Shown: positions 18,201 to 25,809 of the stretch, piece by piece
Layout: each line of letters begins with the position of its first letter
How positions within the stretch are numbered: the first letter of the stretch is position 1
Assembly: GCA_029560815.1 (NCBI GenBank)
Contig: JAKQKF010000074.1
Span: 1-46,640, forward strand
Direction: 5' to 3'
Origin: a bacterium
GTDB lineage: Bacteria > KSB1 > UBA2214
Length of the DNA: 46,640 nt
Translations under genes and position numbers: made by a program
The notes under the pieces: model-generated
The model's input: only the letters and a program-made list of their open reading frames with translations
Databases searched by the model: none
Told to the model about the DNA's origin: nothing

Positions 18201-18849
18201 TGACCGCCTGCAAGGCTGTCAGAGATTTCTGAATGACCTTCTTGATCTGATTGCTCTCGAACCGGTTGGCTGCAGCCAGCTGGTCGCGCACCTTGTCCAG
18301 CCTCCGTTTGACCATCGACTCGGCGAGCAGGCGCGCAAAACGCTGGATGATCCGGTCATAATCAGTGAAGCGTTTGTCGCATTTAAACCAGAATAATAGA
18401 TGGCCAAGCCGGGTATCACTGCGCTCGCCGGAAGCGACGGGGACGATCATGAGATACTGGGAGGGTCCCTCCATGCCGCAAGCCATGTCATCCCCGGCCT
18501 GCAGCTTCCGCACAACAGGCGTTTTTCGCCTGCGGCTGCACTGCTGAACGATGGTGTCGGCGGCAAGAGCCGGTTTGCAGCCCTTGGAGTGCAGGTGGTA
18601 GATCTGCCGTTTTGCGTAAGGCTGCTGTGAAAGCAGCAGACAGGCCTGGATAAGCTCCAGCTGCTCCCCCAGCAGGGAGGAGAATTTTTTTACATACCGG
18701 GGGGGATCGTAATCGATCTCGAAGAGATGGGTGAGGAGAAGGTCGAGCTGCACAAGATTGAGGCGGCGCATGAGTGCATCATCGCCGGGTGCTATCTGCG
18801 CAAGCTGATCCCGTATCGCCTGCATGCGCAATTGTGCAGAATGGAGCAT
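15292..18849 (-). CDS. Sigma-54-dependent activator with multiple GAF-like domains
   Basis: 1185 residues from ATG 18849 (GAGGGGA 6 nt upstream; the ORF to 18906 is longer but lacks such a site). About 830 residues of sensory region contain up to four GAF-like modules (roughly 40-190, 200-380, 420-590 and 610-800). An AAA+ sigma-54 activator domain follows: Walker A GESGTGKE near 860, the sigma-54 contact loop as GAFTSA (907-912) instead of GAFTGA, Walker B GGTLFLDEIS, then FRQDLYYRL and FPGNVRQLRNLL. The last 100 residues contain a possible helix-turn-helix (VPLAGMLAGVGPTWARRLLK). It should hydrolyse ATP to open sigma-54 promoters; one such promoter lies directly downstream. No phosphoacceptor receiver domain is seen, so small-molecule sensing by GAF is the likely input. 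Confidence 0.9.
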   Translation of the reverse strand: MLHSAQLRMQAIRDQLAQIAPGDDALMRRLNLVQLDLLLTHLFEIDYDPPRYVKKFSSLLGEQLELIQACLLLSQQPYAKRQIYHLHSKGCKPALAADTIVQQCSRRRKTPVVRKLQAGDDMACGMEGPSQYLMIVPVASGERSDTRLGHLLFWFKCDKRFTDYDRIIQRFARLLAESMVKRRLDKVRDQLAAANRFESNQIKKVIQKSLTALQAVMGCDYSVALVLKRAITDLNNDPARAGVQNWEVVTEYLKGKARLAKNRSKATGLWIEESEGLLALALAHWREDPKKARKGLTFHQLEPGGSEYLCVETEERGLSLRGCEDEIYERTVHYLPLVHEGSLIGYLKASYRSKTRLTELDRTILINFADFLAERIHNSFIYSLTVDQTRFLQKIKSMFEGADRMEARNFADLSQFLLDLTQMISETTQIDTVAIGYLTKDVDGEKVLRFPHPRGWDENASQHFRELPVTDGLAGLAVRMKRNVFLAPVEEPQTPSDPELTVYVDESRSRFVDVRKHPSYLNHAGYRKLSSYYIKVREEKVYANYIFVIEFKKIVLGVIDVEVAQNNWDLFMGIGYLHFFRTLASMLALLFFRVRLAEEHTRMVQAVKWLSDAVYMSPTSVVKTILAMLQSIYGVEKAKIIPGDLFKDPIEIDLLEGGVEKYAHLFLGYEAEEMRRFTVPGDRIDNENLFLLEFKNHLQNTNDSFMYIPDIEEHQPDYFEKKVVDKFERFRRRPRFYSYLAILLGDKSRSLGVLELVSQKVNAFDELLIDQSFVETWTSQISMALRYALLEEKREGSTEALQQEERAPIILRQGKVVPFIGIEAIEHGCDLVGIGLSMAKLRGQIESAALTSSVPILIQGESGTGKELVAKAIHCRSGWAQDRFITQDCGAFSRELVEDALFGHVRGAFTSATEERKGLFECAHGGTLFLDEISNMSLELQAKFLRVLEDSRITPLGSSKSIQVQVQILAATNANLQEKIRAREFRQDLYYRLAAITIFTVPLRKLIEEEPSNLLLLISHFAAMGLIPASFTGIAKKSLEALMEFDFPGNVRQLRNLLSTAVYTARDRSVLEIPEEALAPDPEVRLEDDKTHALEEVEDFIHKYQRIGRFGHSPEQVVAGIRSALHSGKDDLEKISNFIDDFGTIDVPLAGMLAGVGPTWARRLLKERLRLKLHPRTPLYFRELP

Positions 18850-18928
18850 GAAAGGTCCCCTCAGTTCGCGGCACCAGATTGGGTAAAAGCGGAAGGATGA
18901 GCACACTCTCCGTTTGGGGAGTGATCAG

Positions 18929-18957
18929 ATATTATGAAATACAGGGAAATTATCCAA
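18929..18957 (-). promoter_or_regulatory. Possible promoter of the sigma-54 activator gene
   Basis: On the minus strand: TTGGAT (18957-18952), a 17-nt spacer and TAATAT (18934-18929), leaving a leader of about 73 nt before the start at 18849. Confidence 0.4.
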
Positions 18958-19006
18958 GATATTTCTGCACGGGAAGAATAAAAGGTGGCGTCCTGAAAAA
19001 GGCGGC

Positions 19007-19747
19007 TCAGTGTTCCGGCAAGGAGGGAGAGCGATCTGACCGTGGCTGCGGCGGGGGAGGAGGCCAGCCCCACTTGAGCCACTGTTTTTTCTCCAGATCG
19101 CGCAGCTGGGCCCACAGAAGCGTGTCGCGCACGGCAAGGGCATCACGCAGCTGAACATCGACCAGAACCCGCATGCCACTGTCCGTCTGCTGAAAGCGAT
19201 AGCGCTGCTCAAGACTCTTGTGCTGGGCCAATTCCTTGTTGAGGCGGTCCATCTGGCGCTGGAATTCATGCATCGCTTTCAGCCGCGCGGCCATCTCTTC
19301 TTTCGACCAGGTGGCCGGGTGGGAGGGTCTGGCCCAGGGAGTGCGCTGTTCATGACTCGGGTCGAGTGCAGCGGGCACCTTATATCCGGGCGGAGGGGCG
19401 ACCGCGGCAGCCGTCTGCTGCGCCTTGGCCAGAATAAGAAGGGCGTCGCGCGAAGAGATGAGTGAATCCCGGCGGCTCAGGTTGAGAATTTCAACGGCGA
19501 TCTTTTCAACCTTTGCCGAATCGATCGCCTGCTCCTCGGCCTCACGCATGAACTCCCGATAATCGGCGCGCAGCTGTTCCTTACCGATTTCATCCCCCAC
19601 CGCGGCGAAAAGCTGCTCGCCGAGAAGTTCCAGCGTCGGGCGCAGTACGCTGTTGCGGGTTTGTCTGTCGCTGACCAGGATGAAAAAGATGAGGCTTGAA
19701 AGAGAGAGGACGAAAAAGGCCATCGCACTTTTTTGCAGCCAATGCAT
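19007..19747 (-). CDS. Membrane-anchored coiled-coil protein of unknown function
   Basis: 246 residues from ATG 19747 (GAGG 6 nt upstream). A single N-terminal hydrophobic helix (about residues 7-25) anchors it, with the remainder probably periplasmic. Residues 30-100 are helical and charged, a Pro-rich linker (APPPGYKVPAALDP) follows, then a helical region rich in Lys, Glu and Gln (MHEFQRQMDRLNKELAQHK) and a proline-rich end WGWPPPPPQP. No family is recognised. It lies 157 bp upstream of the sigma-54 activator on the same strand. Confidence 0.7.
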   Translation of the reverse strand: MHWLQKSAMAFFVLSLSSLIFFILVSDRQTRNSVLRPTLELLGEQLFAAVGDEIGKEQLRADYREFMREAEEQAIDSAKVEKIAVEILNLSRRDSLISSRDALLILAKAQQTAAAVAPPPGYKVPAALDPSHEQRTPWARPSHPATWSKEEMAARLKAMHEFQRQMDRLNKELAQHKSLEQRYRFQQTDSGMRVLVDVQLRDALAVRDTLLWAQLRDLEKKQWLKWGWPPPPPQPRSDRSPSLPEH

Positions 19748-19835
19748 AATAAACCTCGCCGCGGCCATGATCACTCTGTTTACTTATCAGACTCCTGAAT
19801 TTGAAAAAAGTTTCACCCTTCCGCCGGGCTATGAT

Positions 19836-19871
19836 AAAAAATCCCTGGCGGGAGGCGCTCCGGTGGAGCGA
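19836..19871 (-). terminator. Probable terminator after the lipid kinase gene
   Basis: Minus strand: hairpin CGCTCC-ACC-GGAGCG, then a second small stem TCCC-GCCA-GGGA directly followed by six T. It lies 70-100 bp after the stop codon of the kinase gene. Confidence 0.5.
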
Positions 19872-19939
19872 TGAAACGGGCTGGCCATGGGGATGGCGCG
19901 GAAGAGATGGTGACGCGGCCGATCTCTCCGGAACCGCGC

Positions 19940-20896
19940 TCAGGGATTGAGCAGCGCCCTTTGCAGCCGGCGGGCCTGCGAAATCGCACGCACCGTCAAC
20001 GGTCTGGTTTTACGGGAGGGGACGATCACTTTCAGGGCCTGGGGATTGATGCCGACCTGCACAGTGTGCCCGGCATCGACCGGCTCACCGTCGACATGGA
20101 AGGGGCCGGGCTTGTTTCTCGAGATGCGCAGTGAGGTGGTCTGGTAGCGCTCATATTCCCGGACCTTGTCGATCTTGCCGGTGAAAAGCTTGGGCAGGTG
20201 GATGAGCGCCCGCAGCAGGGTGATTCGCCGGATGATGCAGACATCCAGCAGACCGTCGTCCGGCCTGGCGTTGGGCGATATGATGACACCCAGCCCCCAT
20301 TGCGTGGTATTTGCAATAGTCACCAGGAGTGCGGAACGCACTATCGTGCGGCCGTCGAACTCGAGTTTGAAAGTTTCCGGCCGGAAAAAGAGGAATTCGC
20401 GCACGCCGATGTAGAAATAGGGCAGGGGACCGCGCAGGCTACGGTCGTCGAAAAGCTTGCCGACCAGGGCGTCGAAGCCAAGGCCGGTGACAATGAAGAA
20501 ATTGCGATCTTCTATGGTCCCGGCATCGATAGTCCGGACCCGCCCGGTCAGCAGCAGCCTGGCCGCACGCCGGATCGCGATCGGAATGGACAATCCGCGC
20601 GCCAGTCCGTTGCCGGAACCGACCGGGATGATCGCGAGAGCGGTATTGGTATAGAGCAGCGCCGAACCCACTTCGTTGGCGGTCCCGTCGCCGCCGATGG
20701 CGACTACCGCGTCATACCCCTCCTCCGCCGCGCGCCGGGCCAGTTCATGGGCATGACCCCGGTATTCAGTCTCGGCGAAATCATACTCGAACGGGGCATC
20801 GGCGAGCACTATCTCGATCGCCCGGCGGATGATCCGCGGAGTGCGCACGAGCCCGGATTTGGGATTATAGATAAATTTTACCTTTTTCAATTCCAC
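19940..20896 (-). CDS. Diacylglycerol kinase-family lipid kinase (YegS/BmrU-like)
   Basis: 318 residues. The frame runs to a TTG at 20953 with no ribosome site; I place the start at GTG 20896, which has GAGG 8 nt upstream and gives the usual family N-terminus (MELKKVKFIYNPKSG). The nucleotide-binding motif AIGGDGTANEV and the following VGSGNGLARGL are intact, as are FFIVTGLGFDALVG and the C-terminal FHVDGEPV. The family phosphorylates lipids such as diacylglycerol using ATP at the inner membrane face. The exact substrate is unknown. Confidence 0.88.
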   Translation of the reverse strand: MELKKVKFIYNPKSGLVRTPRIIRRAIEIVLADAPFEYDFAETEYRGHAHELARRAAEEGYDAVVAIGGDGTANEVGSALLYTNTALAIIPVGSGNGLARGLSIPIAIRRAARLLLTGRVRTIDAGTIEDRNFFIVTGLGFDALVGKLFDDRSLRGPLPYFYIGVREFLFFRPETFKLEFDGRTIVRSALLVTIANTTQWGLGVIISPNARPDDGLLDVCIIRRITLLRALIHLPKLFTGKIDKVREYERYQTTSLRISRNKPGPFHVDGEPVDAGHTVQVGINPQALKVIVPSRKTRPLTVRAISQARRLQRALLNP

Positions 20897-20989
20897 AGGA
20901 AAGGCCTCACTCAACCAGCCGACAAATGCCTTTGGCCGATATTTGGATAACAAACAATGAATATCAGGGAGAAATCAAGGAGAGTCCTG

Positions 20990-21014
20990 CGGAGGGCGCC
21001 GGCAGCGCCCTCCG
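20990..21014. terminator. Perfect GC-rich hairpin after dsbD, no T-tract
   Basis: Stem CGGAGGGCGC / GCGCCCTCCG with a 5-nt loop, 9 bp beyond the dsbD stop codon. Neither strand has a following T-run. Confidence 0.4.
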
Positions 21015-21023
21015 GGGAGCCTG

Positions 21024-22847
21024 TCATCGGGCCTGCAGGGCCCGCTGCAAACTGGCAAGAAATTTCTCGGGAGAGACAAACCCCACTTCACGCAATTCAT
21101 CGATCTCTTCCCCCGCAGGCGTCAGGAACAGCAGCGTCGGCATGCCGGTTACTGCGAACCGCTCCATGAAAGCCCTGGTCTTTGCATCCGGCTTGGTGCA
21201 GTCGACCTTGAGGATAGTAAAGGCCGCGAACTGCTCCTGTACCCGGCTGTCCGAAAAAGTCTCTTTGTCGAGCTGTTTGCATGGGGCGCACCAGTCCGCG
21301 TAAAAATCGACAAAGACCGGCTTGCCCTCCGCGGTGAGTTCCGCGACGCTCTGGCCGGTGTAGTGCACCCAGGGCAGCTCCGACGGCCTGGAGTGAATGG
21401 CCTCATTGAGCCAGTACAGCCCCAGAAGGATCAGCAGACCCCCGAGGAGACGCCGGAAGAGATTGAAGCCCTTGCTCTGCTGCTCATGACCGATGAAGCC
21501 CAGCAGCAGGCCGCTGATGACTCCGAGGAGTCCCAGCAGGAAGAGCAGCTTGTCATAGATCATATCGAGCTGCGGGGTGATGAAATAGATTGCCACGCCG
21601 ATCAGCAAAAAACCGAAGAACTTTTTGACCCAGAGCATCCACATTCCCGACTGCGGCAGACGGTTGAGCAGCCCGGAAAAGGTCGCCAGCACAAGATAGG
21701 GCAGACCCAACCCGATGCCCATGGCGAAAAAGAGCAGGCCACCCTTGGCCACCAGCCCCAGTTTCGCAACCAGGCCGACCAGGCCGATGATAATCCCCGC
21801 CGCGCAGGGTGCGATGATCACACCAACCGTCAGCCCCATGATCAGGGCTCCCAACACACCCTCGCGAGCGCTGCCGAAGCGGGTGAGCAGGCCGGTGGGC
21901 ACACTGATCTCAAAAGCCCCGAACATGCTCGCGGCCATCAGCAGTATAATGGTGGCGACAACTGCGACAAACCAGGGACTCTGAAAAAGGAATCCCCACT
22001 GTTTGCCGGCCAGTCCGGAGAGCACCCCCAGCAGCGCGAAGGAGAGGGCGATGCCGATCAGATAAAAGAGCGCACTGACAAAGCTCGAGCCCCGGCTGCG
22101 GCGGCTCTGGCCGCCGAAATAACTGACCGTCAGCGGTATGATCGGATAGACACAGGGGGTCAAATTGAGCGCCAGACCGATGAGCAGAAAGGCGGCGACG
22201 GCGTATAAAAGCCCGTGCTCGAGGATCTCCATCGCGCGTTTCTCGTCCTGGGTGAGCTGAAGGCCGCCCTCCCCGGGGGCCGGCTCAGGCGGATTTGCAG
22301 CGCCGGAAGCCTGTTCGCTCTCAGCAAAGAGAGCTGAAGTGTCCCGTTCCACGGCCGTGCCCGCTGCGACGATCTCGAGGGGCAGGATAAATTTTTTCTC
22401 GCCGGGCGAGAAACAGCTGCTCTCGTTGCAGCCCTGATAGGTGAGCGAGCCCTCGATCTGCAGTGCGCCCGGAACGGCCTGTGCCAGCACCTGCACGCGC
22501 GTGCGGATCTTTACCTCACCTTCGAAGACGGAAAGCTCATTTTCGGAAAAGGCGAATTTCCTGAAAAGCGGACGGGGATAAAGCGGTTCGCCGAAACTCA
22601 GGGCAGAAGAGGGGAGGAACTGCAGCCGGGTGGGGATGAGAAAATCCTCGGCTGGGGTGTGGGAATTAATATGCAGGCCGGGCACGATTTTAACCACGAC
22701 GACGGCCTCGATCCCGGAACCGGGCACTGCCTGCCGCTGGGAGAGCAAAGCCTGAGCAGTGAGGACCTCCGGCTCGACAAAACCCTGGGCGGCAAGTCCA
22801 CCCGCACCGATGAGCAAAACGAGAGAAAGAACAACAATTCTATTCAT
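21024..22847 (-). CDS. dsbD: Thiol:disulfide interchange protein DsbD
   Basis: 607 residues in the standard three-domain order. A signal peptide (about 1-20) leads into the periplasmic alpha domain with its cysteine pair in YQGCNESSCFSPGE. The membrane domain has eight or so helices with the two redox cysteines in TPCVYPIIPLTV and APCAAGIIIG. A C-terminal thioredoxin domain carries WCAPC (Cys520/Cys523). It carries electrons from cytoplasmic thioredoxin to periplasmic substrates such as disulfide isomerases and cytochrome c maturation proteins. It starts 12 bp after the ECF sigma factor gene, so the two are probably one operon. Confidence 0.93.
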   Translation of the reverse strand: MNRIVVLSLVLLIGAGGLAAQGFVEPEVLTAQALLSQRQAVPGSGIEAVVVVKIVPGLHINSHTPAEDFLIPTRLQFLPSSALSFGEPLYPRPLFRKFAFSENELSVFEGEVKIRTRVQVLAQAVPGALQIEGSLTYQGCNESSCFSPGEKKFILPLEIVAAGTAVERDTSALFAESEQASGAANPPEPAPGEGGLQLTQDEKRAMEILEHGLLYAVAAFLLIGLALNLTPCVYPIIPLTVSYFGGQSRRSRGSSFVSALFYLIGIALSFALLGVLSGLAGKQWGFLFQSPWFVAVVATIILLMAASMFGAFEISVPTGLLTRFGSAREGVLGALIMGLTVGVIIAPCAAGIIIGLVGLVAKLGLVAKGGLLFFAMGIGLGLPYLVLATFSGLLNRLPQSGMWMLWVKKFFGFLLIGVAIYFITPQLDMIYDKLLFLLGLLGVISGLLLGFIGHEQQSKGFNLFRRLLGGLLILLGLYWLNEAIHSRPSELPWVHYTGQSVAELTAEGKPVFVDFYADWCAPCKQLDKETFSDSRVQEQFAAFTILKVDCTKPDAKTRAFMERFAVTGMPTLLFLTPAGEEIDELREVGFVSPEKFLASLQRALQAR

Positions 22848-22859
22848 AGGTATTCCAGA

Positions 22860-23441
22860 TCAATTGATTGCCTTGCTTGAACGGATATAGCCCTCGTTGC
22901 GGGCGTATTTTTCCAGAACTTTTTGCAGCATGCGGCGGCCGCGAAAGAGGCGCGACATCACTGTGCCGATCGGACGATCGATGATGTCGGCGATCTCCTT
23001 GTAGGCGAAACCCTCGACATCCGCAAGCAAAATCACCATGCGGAATTCATCGGAGAGCTGCGCCAGAGCGGCCTTGATGTCGTCGTCGAAAAGTTCCTCA
23101 TAATTGGACTCGTTGAATCCTTCCCATTCCTTGAGCGCTTTTTGCTCATCCTCGCTCTCAAGGCCGAATTCGACTTTATCCAGCTGCACCTGCTGCGGGG
23201 TCCGGATTTTTTTACGGTACTTGTTGATGAAGGTGTTGGTGAGGATCTTGAAAATCCAGGCCTTGAAATTGGTCCCCTCCTCGAACTTGCCGAAAAAACG
23301 GTAGGCGCGCAGATAGGTATCCTGAACGAGGTCTTCCGCCTCCGCTGTATTGCGAGTCATGCGCAGGGCTGTACTGTAAAGGGAGTCCATAAACTCGAAG
23401 GCGATCTCTTCGAATCGCTTTTTTTGCTCGTCTGTGATCAC
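22860..23441 (-). CDS. ECF-type RNA polymerase sigma factor
   Basis: 193 residues with sigma region 2 ([15 protein letters not shown] through [16 protein letters not shown] and the -10 binding [20 protein letters not shown]) and region 4 ([26 protein letters not shown] followed by [14 protein letters not shown]). The translation start is GTG 23441; the preceding mini-ORF ends in a TGA that overlaps this GTG. No anti-sigma factor gene is next to it; the downstream partner is dsbD, which suggests control by envelope redox or protein-folding stress (inference). Confidence 0.92.
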   Translation of the reverse strand: MITDEQKKRFEEIAFEFMDSLYSTALRMTRNTAEAEDLVQDTYLRAYRFFGKFEEGTNFKAWIFKILTNTFINKYRKKIRTPQQVQLDKVEFGLESEDEQKALKEWEGFNESNYEELFDDDIKAALAQLSDEFRMVILLADVEGFAYKEIADIIDRPIGTVMSRLFRGRRMLQKVLEKYARNEGYIRSSKAIN

Positions 23442-23482
23442 AGCGGTCCCATAATTGTGCGGATTGACCCATCTGTCACCAT
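23438..23482 (-). CDS. 14-codon upstream ORF coupled to the ECF sigma gene
   Basis: It would encode [15 protein letters not shown] strong ribosome site (GGGGGAGAGGG, ending 5 nt before the ATG) belongs to this ORF, whereas the sigma gene's own GTG has only a weak GGGA. The stop codon overlaps the sigma start as GTGA. This is the layout of a leader peptide that governs translation of the downstream gene; expression is not proven. Confidence 0.45.
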   Translation of the reverse strand: MVTDGSIRTIMGPL

Positions 23483-23505
23483 GTCCACCCTCTCCCCCGT
23501 CATTA

Positions 23506-23535
23506 AAAATACTAAATATAGTACCAATAAGTCAA
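23506..23535 (-). promoter_or_regulatory. Possible promoter of the ECF sigma/dsbD operon
   Basis: On the minus strand: TTGACT (23535-23530), an 18-nt spacer and TATTTT (23511-23506). The start would be about 17 nt before the mini-ORF at 23482. Confidence 0.4.
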
Positions 23536-23561
23536 TGAGTTTTTCGCAGCCGCCCCGGCCG

Positions 23562-24113
23562 CTACATTTGTGATTCATCTTTCCAGCGCGTGATGCGCCA
23601 CTTCTGATCATAGCTGCTCTTGCGCATGTTGAAGATGGCGTTACCGGTGAGATTGAATTCACCCCTGCTGCCGAAAAGATGCAGATGCAGGGTTTTGGCC
23701 AGCTCCGCGCTGGTGCCGTCCTGCGTCTCATAGATGGTCGAATCCCAGATCAGGGTAAGGGTTTCGAAATTGCGGAAAAGGCGGCCCGTCGTCCGGAGCT
23801 CCACATCCCGGTTCCAGGAGGCGTAGAGGCCGGAGGAGCCCAGATTGGGATCGAAGTAGACGAAGACAAACGAACTGTCGAGCAGGCCGTCATAGACCAG
23901 GGAATCCTTGAGAGTGTAGGCATAGACAAAATTGTCCAGCACCTCTGCCGGAGTCGACTGCCCGGTGATACGCAGGCCGTTGCCGGCGTTGCGCTCCAGT
24001 GCGGGCGCGAATGGATTGAAACAGGCGGCATGAAACAGGAGCGAAGCCAGAGCGAGCAGGAAACCGGGCCGGAGCCAGGACCCTCCCCGCAGCTGCAGCG
24101 GCCTGTCAGCCAT
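23562..24113 (-). CDS. Lipoprotein, paralogue of the one at 36453-37061
   Basis: 183 residues with a type II signal sequence: hydrophobic LALASLLFHAAC, lipobox Cys near residue 31. The mature part begins FNPFAP, followed by ITGQSTPAEVLDNFVYAY and then KDSLVYDGLLDSSFVFVY, a pattern like NTF2/SnoaL-type small alpha+beta folds, and ends with WRITRWKDES. It starts 3 bp after the CtpA gene and is surely co-transcribed. Function unknown. The lipoprotein at 36453-37061 shares its overall layout. Confidence 0.8.
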   Translation of the reverse strand: MADRPLQLRGGSWLRPGFLLALASLLFHAACFNPFAPALERNAGNGLRITGQSTPAEVLDNFVYAYTLKDSLVYDGLLDSSFVFVYFDPNLGSSGLYASWNRDVELRTTGRLFRNFETLTLIWDSTIYETQDGTSAELAKTLHLHLFGSRGEFNLTGNAIFNMRKSSYDQKWRITRWKDESQM

Positions 24114-24116
24114 TTC

Positions 24117-25721
24117 TCACCACCCGCCCTGCCGTAGTATCCGCTGCGCCTGGGGCATCAGGGCCTGCGCGGCGACCAGCTCGGGATCCTCGCCGCGGAT
24201 GATCTGATAATAACGCTTGCTGTCATAGAGGGAACGGGCCACCTCGGCCTTGACCATGGACTTGATATAGGCCTCGTCCTGCTCATAGGCTTCCTGGCTG
24301 AACTCGATCTTGTTCTTCTTGAGCAGTTCCTTGAGGTCCGGCAGGAGTTCATCGCCGACGCGGTAATTCGCACGAAAGGCCTCAAAACCGGCATAGCGGC
24401 CGCGCAGGGCGCTGCCGTAGCGGGAGCCAAGTTCAAAGAAGATGCGGCTGCCGAAGAGGGCATTGGTGAAGCGGGTGATCCGCTCCGCCTTGATAGAGCT
24501 GTCCGGCGTTATGCCGCCTCCGCCGAAGACCTTGCGGCCGGCGCGGGTGCTGTAGACGGCGCGCCCGGAATCCGCCGCGGCCTGATCTGCATTCTCGTCC
24601 TCGTCGTCGTAGGCCTCGGCGTAGTAATCGGCCAGCCCGTCATCGTAGGGCCGCTGGATCAGGCGTCCGCTCGGTGTGTAGTAGCGGGCGACGGTCAGGC
24701 GCAGGGCCGATCCATCCTTGAGGCCGATCTGGTTCTGGACCAGCCCCTTGCCAAAACTGGTCTGTCCGGCCACCAGGCCGCGGTCGAGATCCTGGACCGC
24801 GCCGGCGACGATCTCCGAGGCGCTGGCCGAGCCGTGGTTGATCATCACAATCATCGGCATCATCGGCTGATCACTGCCGCTGGTGGAGTAGTAATCGTCG
24901 TCCGCGCCACTGAGCCGGCCGCGGGTGTAGACCAGCTTTTGTCCGCTGGGAATAAACTTGTCGGCCACCTCGACCGCCTGCTCCAGCAGCCCGCCCGAGT
25001 TGGAGCGCAGATCGAAGATAAGCTGCTTCATGCCCTGACTGCGCAGCTCCTTCAGGGCGGTTTCAAGCTCGTCAGAGGTTGTCTTGGCGAAACGAGCCAG
25101 CCAGATGTAGCCGGTTTTGCCATCGTCGAGCATGAAAGAGGCATAGAGGCTGTTGATCGGGATCTTGTCGCGGATAATCTCCACCTCGAAGGGCTCCGCA
25201 AGTCCGGTGCGGGCGATCATGACCTTGACCTTGCTCCCCTTGGGTCCGCGCAGCTTTTTAAAAACCTGTTCCTCGGTGATGCCGTAGGAGGAGGAGCCGT
25301 CGATCTGAATGATCTGATCGCCCGGTTGAACGCCGATGGCCTCCGAGGGCCCGCCGGGGATCGGCGAAACCACGGTGAGGATCTTGTTAAGGATGATAAA
25401 TTCGATGCCGATGCCCTCAAAAGAGCCCTCGAACTGCTCGGTCACCCTCTCCATGCTCTTCTTGGGAATATAGACCGAATGGGGATCCAGTTTGGCCAGC
25501 AGCCCCTCGATCGCCCCGGTGATCAGCTTGTCGCTCTCCACCGGCTCGACGTAGTAGCGCTTGACATAGGCAAAGACCTCGACAAACCGGTCGAGCTCGG
25601 AGCGAATATTCTCCTGCGTGTAGGCTTCATTATGGCCGATGCGCGTAAAGGCGATACCGATCACCAGGACGATGCTCGCCAGGAGTAAAAAACGGAGGAT
25701 GTTTTTGTTCATTTTGCTCAT
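24117..25721 (-). CDS. ctpA: C-terminal processing protease, S41 family (CtpA/Prc)
   Basis: 534 residues. An N-terminal anchor or signal segment lies at about 9-26. A PDZ domain (about 95-175, with GIGIEFI and GVQPGDQIIQIDG) precedes the catalytic S41 domain. The Ser/Lys dyad is visible: Ser300 in GSASASEI and Lys325 in TSFGKGLVQ, 25 residues apart as in characterised members. The last 130 residues are an extra helical and charged region. The enzyme trims or degrades periplasmic proteins at their C-termini. It is coupled to the downstream lipoprotein gene. Confidence 0.93.
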   Translation of the reverse strand: MSKMNKNILRFLLLASIVLVIGIAFTRIGHNEAYTQENIRSELDRFVEVFAYVKRYYVEPVESDKLITGAIEGLLAKLDPHSVYIPKKSMERVTEQFEGSFEGIGIEFIILNKILTVVSPIPGGPSEAIGVQPGDQIIQIDGSSSYGITEEQVFKKLRGPKGSKVKVMIARTGLAEPFEVEIIRDKIPINSLYASFMLDDGKTGYIWLARFAKTTSDELETALKELRSQGMKQLIFDLRSNSGGLLEQAVEVADKFIPSGQKLVYTRGRLSGADDDYYSTSGSDQPMMPMIVMINHGSASASEIVAGAVQDLDRGLVAGQTSFGKGLVQNQIGLKDGSALRLTVARYYTPSGRLIQRPYDDGLADYYAEAYDDEDENADQAAADSGRAVYSTRAGRKVFGGGGITPDSSIKAERITRFTNALFGSRIFFELGSRYGSALRGRYAGFEAFRANYRVGDELLPDLKELLKKNKIEFSQEAYEQDEAYIKSMVKAEVARSLYDSKRYYQIIRGEDPELVAAQALMPQAQRILRQGGW

Positions 25722-25766
25722 TTCTTCTCATGCTGAAACATGTTCCACCCCACCCCTTTGGAGGAA

Positions 25767-25787
25767 GAGGCCGGCTGTTCCGGCCTC
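25767..25787. terminator. GC-rich hairpin without T-tract after the dehydrogenase gene
   Basis: Perfect stem GAGGCCGG / CCGGCCTC with loop CTGTT, 22 bp after the stop codon of the dehydrogenase gene on the minus strand. A T-run is missing on both sides. Confidence 0.35.
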
Positions 25788-25809
25788 AGCGCTCCTCTAC
25801 CGGCATGGA

